Notes: generated by a model from the letters alone, not told the origin. 64,000 nucleotides of DNA from Rugamonas aquatica (GCF_009380215.1 NZ_WHUG01000020.1:1-64000); one strand, 5' to 3'. Shown: positions 8,893 to 17,314, counted from the stretch's first letter. Made by a program: numbers and translations.

Positions 8893-10377
8893 CTACAGCC
8901 CCAACTCCTGCCAAATCTGATCCACCCGTGCCTTCACGTCCGGCGACATGCTGATTACTGTGCCCCACTCGCGCGTGGTTTCGCCCGGCCACTTGTTGGT
9001 GGCGTCGATGCCCATCTTGCTGCCCAGGCCGCTCACCGGCGAGGCGAAGTCCAGGTAATCGATGGGAGTGTTGTCGACCAGCGTGGTGTCGCGGGTCGGA
9101 TCGACGCGCGTGGTGATCGCCCAGATCACCTCGTTCCAATCGCGGATGTTCACGTCCTCGTCCACCACCACGATGAACTTGGTGTACATGAACTGGCGCA
9201 GGAAACTCCACACGCCGAACATCACGCGCTTGGCGTGGCCGGCGTACTGCTTCTTGATCTGCACCACCGCCATGCGGTAGCTGCAGCCTTCGGCCGGCAG
9301 GTGGAAGTCGGTAATCTCCGAAAACTGCTTTTGCAACAGCGGCACGAACACCTCGTTCAGCGCCAGGCCCAGGATCGCCGGTTCGTCGGGTGGCTTGCCG
9401 GTGTAGGTTGAGTGATAGATCGGGTCGCGGCGCATCGTGATGCGGTCGATGGTGAACACCGGGAACGAGTCCTGCTCGTTGTAGTAACCGGTGTGGTCGC
9501 CGTACGGGCCTTCCAGCGCGTGCTCGTAGCCGCTCGGATGGTTTTCATCAGGATAGATATGGCCTTCCAGCACAATCTCCGCCGACGCCGGCACGCGCAG
9601 CTCGCTGCCGATAGCCTTGACCAGCTCGCTGCGGCTGCCGCGCAGCAGGCCGGCGAACTGGTATTCGGACAGGCTGTCCGGCACCGGCGTCACCGCACCT
9701 AATATAGTAGCGGGATCGGCACCCAGCGCGACGCAGATCGGATAAGGCTGGCCCTTGCTCTGTATGGCGTGCTCGCGGAAGTCCAGCGCGCCGCCACGGT
9801 GCGCCAGCCAGCGCATGATGACCTTGTTCGGCCCCAGCACCTGCTGGCGGTAGATGCCCAGGTTCTGGCGCTTCTTATTAGGACCCTTGGTAATCACCAG
9901 GCCCCAGGTAATCAAAGGCGCGACGTCGCCAGGCCAGCAGTGCTGGATCGGCAATTTCGACAAATCGACGTCGGCGCCCTCCCACACGATTTCCTGGCAC
10001 GGCGCACCGCGCAACTCCTTCGGCGCCATGTCCCACACGGCTTTGACCAGCGAGCCCATGCCCATCAAGTCCTTGAAGCCCTTCGGCGGTTCCGGCTCTT
10101 TCAGGCGGGCCAGCACATGGCCGATCTTGCGCAGTTCGCTGACGCTGTCCGCTCCCATGCCGAGCGCGACGCGGCGTTCCGTGCCGAACAGATTGCCCAG
10201 CACCGGCATGCTGTGTCCGGTCGGATTCTGGAACAGCAAAGCCGGTCCGCCGGCCCGCAAAGTGCGGTCGCAAACCTCAGTCATCTCCAAATATGGTGAA
10301 ACGGGCACCAAAATGGGCTTAAGTTCGCCCATCCGTTGCAGTTGAGAAATAAAATCTCGCAAATCAGAATATTTCAT
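8893..10377 (-). CDS. ubiD: 4-hydroxy-3-polyprenylbenzoate decarboxylase (UbiD)
   Basis: 494-aa prenylated-FMN-dependent decarboxylase that removes the carboxyl group from the polyprenyl-hydroxybenzoate intermediate in ubiquinone synthesis. N-terminus MKYSDLRDFISQLQRMGEL, the RTLRAGGPALLFQNP region and the GYEHALEGPYGDHTGYYN motif are family hallmarks, and length is close to that of the E. coli enzyme. It needs prFMN made by UbiX, not encoded here. It is a single gene: ffs lies 15 bp beyond its stop on the same strand, and a divergent transglycosylase promoter lies upstream. Confidence 0.97.
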   Translation of the reverse strand: MKYSDLRDFISQLQRMGELKPILVPVSPYLEMTEVCDRTLRAGGPALLFQNPTGHSMPVLGNLFGTERRVALGMGADSVSELRKIGHVLARLKEPEPPKGFKDLMGMGSLVKAVWDMAPKELRGAPCQEIVWEGADVDLSKLPIQHCWPGDVAPLITWGLVITKGPNKKRQNLGIYRQQVLGPNKVIMRWLAHRGGALDFREHAIQSKGQPYPICVALGADPATILGAVTPVPDSLSEYQFAGLLRGSRSELVKAIGSELRVPASAEIVLEGHIYPDENHPSGYEHALEGPYGDHTGYYNEQDSFPVFTIDRITMRRDPIYHSTYTGKPPDEPAILGLALNEVFVPLLQKQFSEITDFHLPAEGCSYRMAVVQIKKQYAGHAKRVMFGVWSFLRQFMYTKFIVVVDEDVNIRDWNEVIWAITTRVDPTRDTTLVDNTPIDYLDFASPVSGLGSKMGIDATNKWPGETTREWGTVISMSPDVKARVDQIWQELGL

Positions 10378-10510
10378 CGTTTTTTAATTTTTTCTTACAA
10401 CGCAGCATACTGTTTAAAAAGACAGGTCAAGTAGTTGATTTTATTGGTTTTAGCCGCAATACAAGCAAAAAAGTAAGATTTAAAAGTTATAGCTTTCAAT
10501 TGCGTTAGTA

Positions 10511-10539
10511 TTGACTTGATATAAAACGGCTTCTACAAT
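10511..10539 (+). promoter_or_regulatory. Sigma-70 promoter of the lytic transglycosylase transcript
   Basis: -35 TTGACT (10511-10516), 17-bp spacer, -10 TACAAT (10534-10539): 5/6 matches in each box with ideal spacing. Predicted start about 10546, which leaves an untranslated leader of roughly 325 nt before the chosen ATG at 10873. Confidence 0.7.
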
Positions 10540-10545
10540 TTGCCC

Positions 10546-10872
10546 TACTTGAAGAGAACACGGTCCAGCACGGGTTGAACCCGGAACGCGGTCCACATAA
10601 ATGTGTTGCTCATTCATTCACGGAGTCGGGGCTCCACATGACATTTTAAGGAGTGTTTTCAAAAGGCGTCTGCCTTACCCCCGAAAGAAGTTGTATTGCG
10701 ACTGATCGAATACCACAGGGAAACATCAGCTCTAGCAAGCAATGACGGCGTCCAACGCGCGCTCCCAGCGGCGGCGGACGATGAGAAATTTCTGATGCAC
10801 GGCATTAGCACCCGGTTAGCTGCGTTCAACGCTGGCGGGGACCCGCTTTTACGGACATTTCAGGGGAACTAT
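10546..10872 (+). other. Long structured 5' leader of the transglycosylase gene
   Basis: No convincing gene is seen in this stretch. Small hairpins are visible: CGGGT/ACCCG (in the segment ACGGGTTGAACCCGG), GGAG/CTCC around TCGGGG, and AGGC/GCCT around GTCT. The heptamer CGGTCCA occurs twice about 25 bases apart. An in-frame TTG at 10696 and ATG at 10795 could extend the downstream protein, but neither has a good ribosome site and codon choice there is unlike the rest of the gene. I do not recognise a known riboswitch class. Confidence 0.5.
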
Positions 10873-11763
10873 ATGATCAATCGCATCACCGGCGCAACGC
10901 AGTTTGCCCGTACCATGGCTCGCCAGCCAGCAGCGTGGTTTTCCACGACTCGCGTTTCGGCAAAAGGCGTGCTGACCACCGCCCAACACACTCTGACCAT
11001 TCTGGGTGTGACCGCTTTAGTAGTAATGGCAGTACTGTTTGTCCGTCCCGACCTGGCCAAGGCACTGAGCAACAGCCTGAACCACGAACCGGAAGTCGAA
11101 GCTGTTGCCGTCGTGGCGCCGCCGCTGTCGGCCCTGATGGAAACGCCGTCCTCCACCCCGGCCGCCAGCACCGCACCGCTGACCGCCGAAGAAAAAGCCC
11201 TGCTGGGCACGCAGAAGCAGCAACAATGGGTTACTTCCTGGCTGTCCAAGCGTTACCGCGTAGCGGGCGACGCCGCCAACATGCTGGTGTCCACCGCCTA
11301 CCTGACGGCACGCGAGATCAAGCTTGATCCGCTGCTGATCCTGGCAGTGATGGCGATTGAATCGGGCCTGAATCCGTTCGCGGAAAGCCCGGTCGGCGCG
11401 CAAGGCCTGATGCAGGTCATGTCGAAGGTGCACCACGATAAATTCCAGGAAATGGGCGGCCTGCAAGCAGCGCTGAACCCGGTGGCCAACATCCGTGTCG
11501 GCTCGCTGATCCTGAAGGACTACGTCACCCGTGGCGGTTCGGTCGAAGCCGGCCTGAAGATCTATGTCGGCGCCGCGGCGTTCGAACATGACGATGGCTA
11601 CGGTTCGAAAGTGCTGGCCGAGTACCAGCGCCTGAAGCAGGTATCCGCAGGCAAGAAGGTCCCGACCATTACCCCGATGATGGCGGCAGCGCCAGCCAAG
11701 CCTACCCCGCCGGTCGCGGCGGTAGACAAATCGGTCAGCGGCACCCAGATCGCCGGTCTCTGA
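10873..11763 (+). CDS. Membrane-anchored lytic transglycosylase (SLT domain)
   Basis: 296-aa protein with a cytoplasmic N-terminal tail, one membrane segment (about 41-58, TILGVTALVVMAVLFV), a Pro/Ala/Thr linker and a C-terminal SLT lysozyme-like domain. The catalytic Glu is E163 in AVMAIESGLNP, followed by GAQGLMQV and the NIRVGSLILKDY segment. Such enzymes cleave the MurNAc-GlcNAc bond of murein in the periplasm. Start at 10873 because AGGGG lies 6 bases upstream, although the frame stays open to a TTG at 10696. Preceded by a strong promoter and a long leader; followed by a terminator. Confidence 0.9.
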   Translation: MINRITGATQFARTMARQPAAWFSTTRVSAKGVLTTAQHTLTILGVTALVVMAVLFVRPDLAKALSNSLNHEPEVEAVAVVAPPLSALMETPSSTPAASTAPLTAEEKALLGTQKQQQWVTSWLSKRYRVAGDAANMLVSTAYLTAREIKLDPLLILAVMAIESGLNPFAESPVGAQGLMQVMSKVHHDKFQEMGGLQAALNPVANIRVGSLILKDYVTRGGSVEAGLKIYVGAAAFEHDDGYGSKVLAEYQRLKQVSAGKKVPTITPMMAAAPAKPTPPVAAVDKSVSGTQIAGL

Positions 11764-11782
11764 TTTCGTAGCACAGACACTA

Positions 11783-11807
11783 AGCCACCTTGCGAGGTGG
11801 CTTTTTT
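11783..11807 (+). terminator. Rho-independent terminator of the transglycosylase gene
   Basis: Stem AGCCACCT / AGGTGGCT with loop TGCG, followed by a T run (CTTTTTT). It ends just before the convergent unknown gene at 11821. Confidence 0.9.
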
Positions 11808-11820
11808 ACGTCCGCAGCAA

Positions 11821-12486
11821 TCAGCGCGAGCAGGAGGTGATCTTGGTCTTGATACCGTCGCGGAAGGGATCGCGGCCGCCGGTCACGCCGTTCGACTCCT
11901 TGACCGCGCAGAACGTGCTGCCGTTCGCCATGCGGATCTTGGTCATCACGCGGCCGTCGTCCAGCGTGATGCTCTCCTGGGTCGTGCCTTCCCTGCCGAC
12001 ATAGGCACTTCCCAACTTATCGGCCAGCATGGTGGTGTCGTTGGCGATCTTCTTGTCGCGCGGATTCCAGGCTTCCTTGCGCAACTGCCGGTCGGCGGCT
12101 GCGGCGCTCTTGAGCGAGCGCTGCAGCAGATCGTCGGACGGTTTGGCAGGCGGCAGCGCGAACGGGTCCGGCGGTGGCGCGGTCTGGGTGATCGCCTGCG
12201 GCGCTGGAGGCTCGGCCGCAGGTGGCGCAGCTTGCGGCGCCGTGGGCGCCAGCGTCATGCGCGGAGCCTGGGGCTCACGAACGGGCTGGGCTAGCCTGGG
12301 CAGCGGCTTCGGCCGCTCAGGCGGCGGCACAAACGCCGGCAGGATGTAGGTGATGCCCGGCTGCGGCGCCAAAGGTGCAGCAGGATGCAGCCGCTCAGGC
12401 GAGCGCCAGCAGATAAACCCCAGCACATGGACGCCGCCGATCAGCGCCAGCCAGCCACGACGACGCCAGGCCGGCGCCGCGTTCAA
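11821..12486 (-). CDS. Membrane-anchored proline-rich protein of unknown function (paralogue 1)
   Basis: 221 aa from a TTG start. Layout: arginine-rich N-terminus (WRRRGW), one membrane segment (LALIGGVHVLGFICW), a Pro/Ala-rich periplasmic stretch (about 35-115), then a conserved C-terminal part with DPFALPPAKP, SAAAADRQLRKEAW, AYVG, DGRVMTKIR and DPFRDGIKT, and two cysteines. The anchor plus Pro-rich arm looks like TonB or other periplasm-spanning proteins, but the C-terminal domain is not TonB-like and I do not recognise it. It is a tandem paralogue of the next gene upstream (12576-13277). The start is uncertain: no clear ribosome site, and similarity to the paralogue begins a few codons upstream of the TTG. 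Confidence 0.75.
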   Translation of the reverse strand: MNAAPAWRRRGWLALIGGVHVLGFICWRSPERLHPAAPLAPQPGITYILPAFVPPPERPKPLPRLAQPVREPQAPRMTLAPTAPQAAPPAAEPPAPQAITQTAPPPDPFALPPAKPSDDLLQRSLKSAAAADRQLRKEAWNPRDKKIANDTTMLADKLGSAYVGREGTTQESITLDDGRVMTKIRMANGSTFCAVKESNGVTGGRDPFRDGIKTKITSCSR

Positions 12487-12575
12487 GGTATGCAGTTCGA
12501 TAACAGGCTTTCGCAGTTAATTTAAAAACAACCGATGATGGGGCTTGGCCCTCTTGCCGTCAAATATGCGGCCAT

Positions 12576-13277
12576 CTATTTGCCAAACGATTTCGGGCAG
12601 GTGCCGACAAAGGTTTTGACGCCATCCCGGAAGGGATCGATCGCGGCGCTGTTGTTGGCCTGCTTGGTGCCGCAGTAGACGCTGCCGCCCAGCGTGCGCA
12701 CCTTGGTCATCGTGCGCCCGTCCGGCGTGGTCAGGTTTTCCGTGGTAAAGCCCTGGTCGTTGCCGACGTAGGCGCTGGCCACGGCCGCGCTCAGCGGCGT
12801 GGCGTCGTTGGCGGTCTTCTTCGCGTCGGGATGCCAGGCTTCCTTGCGCAATTGCCGGTCGGCGGCAGCGGCGCTCTGGAGCGCGCGTTGCCGCAAATCC
12901 TCGACCGGCTTGGCGGCCGGCAGCGCGAACGGATCCGGCGGCGGCAAGGTCTGCGTGATCGCCTGCGGGGCCGGCGGCGCAGCGGGCTGCACTGACTGCA
13001 CCGGCTGCAGCATGGGCGTCCGCAGCGTCATGCGCGGTGCGGACGCAGAACGAGGCGCCTGGATCGGCGCCGGCCGCTTCGCGGGCGCCAGAATATAAGT
13101 GATGGCTTCGTGGCGCCCCGCAGCGGCCGCCATGGGCCGCTCAGGCGCGCGCCAGCACAGGAAGGCCAGCAGATGCAGCCCGGCGATCAGCGCCAGCCAG
13201 CCACGGCGGCGCCAAGTCCGCGCCGCGCTCAGGGAATGCAGTTCGATGATGCGCCCTCGACATTGATTTAAAATCAA
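12576..13277 (-). CDS. Membrane-anchored proline-rich protein of unknown function (paralogue 2)
   Basis: About 233 aa from a TTG; the frame is open to a further TTG at 13316. Same layout as the neighbour at 11821-12486: TWRRRGW, membrane segment LALIAGLHLLAFLCW, Pro/Ala-rich arm, and a shared C-terminal module (DPFALPAAKP, SAAAADRQLRKEAWHP, ASAYVG, DGRTMTKVR, DPFRDGVKT and a C-terminal Cys). Clearly a tandem duplication: the C-terminal modules are visibly alike while the linkers have drifted. Upstream lies the nusB terminator, so the pair probably has its own promoter or weak read-through. Function unknown; start codon uncertain. Confidence 0.7.
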   Translation of the reverse strand: MILNQCRGRIIELHSLSAARTWRRRGWLALIAGLHLLAFLCWRAPERPMAAAAGRHEAITYILAPAKRPAPIQAPRSASAPRMTLRTPMLQPVQSVQPAAPPAPQAITQTLPPPDPFALPAAKPVEDLRQRALQSAAAADRQLRKEAWHPDAKKTANDATPLSAAVASAYVGNDQGFTTENLTTPDGRTMTKVRTLGGSVYCGTKQANNSAAIDPFRDGVKTFVGTCPKSFGK

Positions 13278-13317
13278 TGGATTCTGCGGCGCAGTCCCCT
13301 CCCCGTCAAACCCCAAA

Positions 13318-13353
13318 TAAAAAAAGCCACCACAAGATACCTTGGGTGGCTTT
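13318..13353 (-). terminator. Rho-independent terminator downstream of nusB
   Basis: Stem AAAGCCACC / GGTGGCTTT around a 13-base loop, followed on the minus strand by a long T run. It lies 20 bases past the nusB stop. Confidence 0.88.
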
Positions 13354-13372
13354 GCACAGTACCGAACGCTGC

Positions 13373-13843
13373 TTAGCGTTTTTTGTCGGCAGCGACTTCG
13401 TCCGGGCGGACACGGGCGGCCAGCTTGTCCAGCACGCCGTTGACGTATTTGTGGCCATCGATACCGCCGAACGACTTGGTCAGCTCGACCGCTTCGTTGA
13501 TGACGACGCGGTAAGGGATTTCCAGGTTGTTCTTCAGCTCGAACGCACCGATCAGCAGCACCGCGTGCTCGATCGGCGACAGCTCGCCCACGCCACGGTC
13601 GACCAGCGGCGCGAAGCTTTCGCGCAGCGCTACCGAATCCTTGATCGCGCCGTACAGCAGCACAGTGAAGTGGTCGCCGTCGGCCTTGTCGAAGCCGTGC
13701 GCGGCGCGGATGTTGTTCACCACGGTGGATGCGTCTTCATTGTTCAGCAGCCACTGATACAAACCCTGCAACGCAAACTCGCGCGCACGATGGCGCGGCG
13801 TGCGGTTCTTGCTGGGGTTGGCGTGCAAAATTTTATCTGTCAT
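13373..13843 (-). CDS. nusB: Transcription antitermination factor NusB
   Basis: 156-aa all-helical NusB, which binds boxA RNA with NusE (S10) in rRNA antitermination complexes. Visible: RHRAREFALQGLYQWLLNNED near the start, then the C-terminal helix set with ELKNNLEIPYRVVINEAVELTKSFGG and GHKYVNGVLDKLA. Length normal. It follows ribH on the same strand, the common ribH-nusB pairing, and is closed by a terminator. Confidence 0.97.
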   Translation of the reverse strand: MTDKILHANPSKNRTPRHRAREFALQGLYQWLLNNEDASTVVNNIRAAHGFDKADGDHFTVLLYGAIKDSVALRESFAPLVDRGVGELSPIEHAVLLIGAFELKNNLEIPYRVVINEAVELTKSFGGIDGHKYVNGVLDKLAARVRPDEVAADKKR

Positions 13844-13927
13844 GGTTATACCTGTTCTTAAATACTTACAAAATCCGGCTCAGTGCGCCGGCGCATACCG
13901 GCACACTGCGCCGTTTCCTACTGGTTC

Positions 13928-14416
13928 TTACTCGTCGTCGCCTTGGTCCTGGTTCAACTCTTCCAGGGCGATGGTCAGATTGGCCATTTCCACCGCCACG
14001 CGCGCCGCATCGGCGCCTTTTTCGGCCATGCGGACTTCGGCTTGCTCGTCGTTCTCGGTGGTCAGGATGGCGTTAGCGATAGGAATACCATAATCCAGGC
14101 CGATGCGGGTGATGCCGGCACCGGATTCGTTCGATACCAGCTCGAAGTGGTAGGTTTCGCCACGGATCACTGCGCCCAGTGCGACCAGCGCATCGAACTG
14201 CTGCGACTCGGCCATCTTCTGCAGCACCAGCGGCACTTCCAGTGCGCCTGGCACGGTCACGTGCAGCACGTCTTCATCGGCCACGCCCAGGTGCTTCAGT
14301 TCGGCCAGACAGGCCGACAGCAGGCCGTGGCAGACGTCTTCGTTAAAACGGGCTTGAACGATGCCGATGCGCAGGCCGTCGCCGGACAAATTGGTTTCGT
14401 AGCTTCCTACAGTCAT
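13928..14416 (-). CDS. ribH: 6,7-dimethyl-8-ribityllumazine synthase
   Basis: 162-aa lumazine synthase, which condenses 3,4-dihydroxy-2-butanone 4-phosphate with the ribitylamino-pyrimidinedione in the penultimate step of riboflavin synthesis. Visible: IGIVQARFNEDVCHGLL, the VPGALEVPLVLQ loop, and GAVIRGETYHFELVSNESG with the catalytic His region. Start at 14416 with AAGAGG upstream; an extension to 14740 runs through ribB and is not real. Lies 26 bp after ribB and 84 bp before nusB. Confidence 0.97.
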   Translation of the reverse strand: MTVGSYETNLSGDGLRIGIVQARFNEDVCHGLLSACLAELKHLGVADEDVLHVTVPGALEVPLVLQKMAESQQFDALVALGAVIRGETYHFELVSNESGAGITRIGLDYGIPIANAILTTENDEQAEVRMAEKGADAARVAVEMANLTIALEELNQDQGDDE

Positions 14417-14442
14417 GGAGTGCCTCTTGTGTGTTGGTTGAA

Positions 14443-15552
14443 TTAGTGTGGTTTGGCCATGTAGCCGGTCACTTCCAGATCGAAGCCCGTCATCGACGGC
14501 ATCTTGCGCGGGCTGGCCAGCAGCTGCATCTTGCAGACGCCGACTTCGCGCAGGATCTGGGCGCCGATACCGTAGCTGCGCAGGTCCATGCTGGCGGCGC
14601 GGCCTTTCGGTTTGGTTTCCGGCTTGCCCAGCGCGTCGAACTGGGCGAAGAACTGCTCCGCCGTTTCTTCGCAGTTGAGCAGCACGATCACGCCGCGCTC
14701 GGATGCCTTGACCGCCGCCAGCGACGACGACAGGTTCCACGAGTGGGTGGTCGCTTCCGATTCCAGGATGTCGAGGATGGACACCGGCTGATGCACGCGC
14801 ACCAGGGTTTCCTTGCTCTTCTCGATATCGCCGTGTACCAGCGCCAGGTGGGCCGAGCCGCTCGGCTTGTCGCGGAAGGCGATCATGCGGAAGTCGCCCT
14901 GGGCGGTCTTCAGCGGACGCTCGCCGATCTTCTCAACCAGCGACTCGTTGCGGCTGCGGTAGTGGATCAGGTCGGCGATGGTGCCGATCTTCAGGCCGTG
15001 TTCCTTGGCGAATTCCAGCAGGTCCGGCAGGCGCGCCATGGTGCCGTCGTCCTTCATGATCTCGCAGATCACCGAGGCGGGCGTCAGGCCGGCCATCGCG
15101 GTCAGGTCGCAACCGGCTTCGGTATGGCCTGCGCGCATCAGTACGCCGCCCTTTTGCGCCTTCAGCGGGAAGATGTGGCCGGGCTGGACGATGTCCGACG
15201 GCTGGGTATCCTTGGCGACGGCGACCTGGATGGTCTTGGCGCGGTCGGCCGCCGAAATGCCGGTGGTCACGCCCTCGGCCGCTTCAATCGACACGGTGAA
15301 ATTGGTGCCGAAGGCGGTGCCGTTACGGGCCGACATCATCGACAGGTTCAGCTGGTCGCAGCGCTCTTCGGTCAGGGTCAGGCAGACCAGGCCGCGCGCA
15401 TGCTTGACCATGAAGTTAATGGCTTCAGGCGTCACAAAGTCCGCCGCGAGCACCAAGTCGCCTTCGTTTTCCCGGTCTTCTTCATCGACCAGGATCACCA
15501 TGCGGCCAGCGCGCAATTCGGCGACGATTTCTTCGGTGCTGGAAATTGACAT
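14443..15552 (-). CDS. ribB: 3,4-dihydroxy-2-butanone 4-phosphate synthase with degenerate GTP cyclohydrolase II-like domain (RibBX type)
   Basis: 369 aa. The N-terminal half (about 1-205) is an intact RibB domain (VDEEDRENEGDLVLAAD, GLVCLTLTEERCDQLNL, FPLKAQKGGVLMRAGHTEA), which makes the four-carbon precursor from ribulose 5-phosphate. The C-terminal half aligns with GTP cyclohydrolase II and keeps a late motif (RSYGIGAQILREVGV), but the zinc triad expected around the HGECLTGDVFGSLRCDCG-type segment is missing: the equivalent stretch reads HGDIEKSKETLVRVHQ with no cysteines. It is therefore probably only a DHBP synthase, as described for RibBX proteins, and a separate RibA is needed. First gene of ribB-ribH-nusB. 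No FMN riboswitch is visible upstream. Confidence 0.92.
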   Translation of the reverse strand: MSISSTEEIVAELRAGRMVILVDEEDRENEGDLVLAADFVTPEAINFMVKHARGLVCLTLTEERCDQLNLSMMSARNGTAFGTNFTVSIEAAEGVTTGISAADRAKTIQVAVAKDTQPSDIVQPGHIFPLKAQKGGVLMRAGHTEAGCDLTAMAGLTPASVICEIMKDDGTMARLPDLLEFAKEHGLKIGTIADLIHYRSRNESLVEKIGERPLKTAQGDFRMIAFRDKPSGSAHLALVHGDIEKSKETLVRVHQPVSILDILESEATTHSWNLSSSLAAVKASERGVIVLLNCEETAEQFFAQFDALGKPETKPKGRAASMDLRSYGIGAQILREVGVCKMQLLASPRKMPSMTGFDLEVTGYMAKPH

Positions 15553-15772
15553 TTTTAATCCTTTGTAGCGGAGCTAGAACAGGGCGCTATTTTAAAGGAT
15601 TTACGCCCGTCCCACCGTAAAACGCCGCTTTTATCCGCCAAATGGCTGGCATCGCAGCCCGTCCCGTGAATTTCTTATCAACATTCCGGCGATTGCATTG
15701 AAAAAATATTTGAATCCGATCGCCGCACTGTTGCGTACAAGCAATAAGAATAACTATTTGACGAGGAATGCG

Positions 15773-16168
15773 ATGCTACCCACCACCCGCCTGCTGGCCC
15801 TGCTGTCCCTGACGCTGCTGTGCGCCATGGCCCGTGCCGAGCCGGACCGGCAGATCGCCGAGGGACAAAAGCTTTGGCAGCAGCGTTGCGCGGAATGCCA
15901 CGCCATCGACAGCAACGAAACCGGCCCCATGCACCGAGGCGTGGTTGGCCGCCGCATCGGCAGCGTCAAAGGCTACGATTACTCCCCGGCGCTGCGCCAG
16001 GTCAAGGAGCGCTGGGATGCGGCCGCTCTGGACCGCTGGCTGACCGACCCCGAACAATTCCTCCCCGGGCAGAACATGGACTTCAAAGTCACCGCTCAGG
16101 AGGAGCGCGCCGCCCTGATCGCCTACCTGAAAACGCTATCCGCGCCCCAGGTCGCCGGCGTACGCTAG
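15773..16168 (+). CDS. Small secreted c-type cytochrome
   Basis: 131-aa class I cytochrome c with a Sec signal peptide (MLPTTRLLALLSLTLLCAMARA), heme motif CAECH (C39-C42-H43) and a likely distal ligand Met (M102 in PGQNMDF). The spacing and C-terminal TAQEERAALIAYLKTL fit monoheme cytochromes of the c2/c550 type that carry electrons in the periplasm. Start chosen at 15773 because GAGGAA lies just upstream; the frame is open back to 15698. It is the first gene of a block inserted between ribB and ribE. Its electron partners are not encoded nearby. Confidence 0.9.
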   Translation: MLPTTRLLALLSLTLLCAMARAEPDRQIAEGQKLWQQRCAECHAIDSNETGPMHRGVVGRRIGSVKGYDYSPALRQVKERWDAAALDRWLTDPEQFLPGQNMDFKVTAQEERAALIAYLKTLSAPQVAGVR

Positions 16169-16269
16169 ACAGAAATATTACCCATCTGTAATAAAATTTA
16201 CCGCTTGGACTCTGATACATGGCGATACAAACGGCTAGAATGAGGCTTGCAAATCCAACAATGTATCTC

Positions 16270-16512
16270 ATGAACAATTATCACATCAGCTATAAATCGT
16301 TTGAAATCCGCTCCTTCAGCAGTCAAAATGAACAAGATAAATGGCAGGGCCGCTGGGAGCTGTATCGGCAACTCAGCCGAATTGACTCCAGCACCGTCGT
16401 AACAGAATTTGCAACCTCGACCGACGCCAGCCAAAACGCTTTGGCCGTCTGCTGCCAAATGGTAGACGAAGGCCGTATCCGCAACCCGGCCTTGCTTGCA
16501 ACCGGTTTTTAG
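16270..16512 (+). CDS. Small protein of unknown function
   Basis: 80 aa from the ATG at 16270 (MNNYHISYKSFEIRS); the frame is open to an ATG at 16219, giving 97 aa, and neither has a clear ribosome site. Polar, no signal peptide or membrane segment. Not recognised. It converges on the SDR gene with a four-base overlap of stops (16509-16512). AT-richer than its neighbours. Confidence 0.5.
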   Translation: MNNYHISYKSFEIRSFSSQNEQDKWQGRWELYRQLSRIDSSTVVTEFATSTDASQNALAVCCQMVDEGRIRNPALLATGF

Positions 16513-17282
16513 GCGTTGCGGCCGGCCATGACACCGCCGTCCACGTCCCACACCGCGCCCGTCACCCACGCAGCCTTGTCCGACAGCAGGAACAAGATCG
16601 CCTCCGCCACGTCGCGCGGCGTGCCGACCCGGCCGATCGGATGGAAGCTGTTGAAGCCCTGCAGCGCGCCATGCACCTCCGCCTTCGGAATGAAGCCTTC
16701 GTAGATCGGCGTCTCCACCACGGCCGGCGCTACCGCGTTGACGCGTATCCGACTGGCGGCGAGTTCCATCGCCACATGCTGCGTCAGTGCATGCAAGCCG
16801 GCTTTGGCCATCGAGTAAGCCGACGAAGGCGTCGCCGCAATCGCCTGCCTGCCCCACATCGAGCCGATATTGACGATGGCGCCTGGACGGCCTGCCGCCG
16901 CCAAGTTGGCCGCCACCTTCTGCGTGATGAAGAAGAAAGCCTTGTTCAGCGCCTGATACTGGTCATAGTCCGCCTCCACATGTTCAAGGAACGGCTTGGG
17001 GAAGAACACGCCGGCCGCATTCACCAGCAGGTCGATATCCCGGTGGTCGGCATCGATGGCTTGCAGCAGTTGCTGCACGCCTTGCGCGCCGCCGAGATCG
17101 GCCGTCAACGCGGCGACCTGCCCCAGTTGCGCCAGCGACGCGCGCGCCGCCTCGGTCTTGTCCCGGCGCTGGCCGACGATCACCACGCTGCCGCCCTGCT
17201 GCAGCACCATGCGCGCGGTTTCCAGACCCATGCCACTGGTGCCGCCGACGACCAATAATTTTTTACCACTGAATGCAAGCAT
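16509..17282 (-). CDS. SDR-family NAD(P)-dependent oxidoreductase
   Basis: 257-aa short-chain dehydrogenase. Visible: a cofactor-binding glycine motif near the N-terminus (VVGGTSGMGLETAR), VNAAG in the position of NNAG, the SMWGRQ...YSMAKAG segment with catalytic Tyr and Lys (YxxxK), and the C-terminal DVDGG. The substrate is unknown. A perfect 16-bp palindrome lies 17 bp upstream and matches one upstream of the adjacent TetR gene, so the SDR is probably the regulator's target and may deal with a small ligand or toxic compound (inference). Confidence 0.93.
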   Translation of the reverse strand: MLAFSGKKLLVVGGTSGMGLETARMVLQQGGSVVIVGQRRDKTEAARASLAQLGQVAALTADLGGAQGVQQLLQAIDADHRDIDLLVNAAGVFFPKPFLEHVEADYDQYQALNKAFFFITQKVAANLAAAGRPGAIVNIGSMWGRQAIAATPSSAYSMAKAGLHALTQHVAMELAASRIRVNAVAPAVVETPIYEGFIPKAEVHGALQGFNSFHPIGRVGTPRDVAEAILFLLSDKAAWVTGAVWDVDGGVMAGRNA

Positions 17283-17298
17283 AACTGACTCCGATGTT

Positions 17299-17314
17299 TA
17301 CCAACTAGTTGGTA
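17299..17314 (-). promoter_or_regulatory. TetR-family operator upstream of the SDR gene
   Basis: Perfect 16-bp palindrome TACCAACTAGTTGGTA. A near-identical site (one half-site slightly diverged) sits upstream of the TetR gene at 17973-17988, so both are likely bound by that regulator. Confidence 0.8.

Noticed and set aside
15553..15697. Possible FMN riboswitch before ribB
   Set aside because: None of the conserved RFN segments could be found in the leader.
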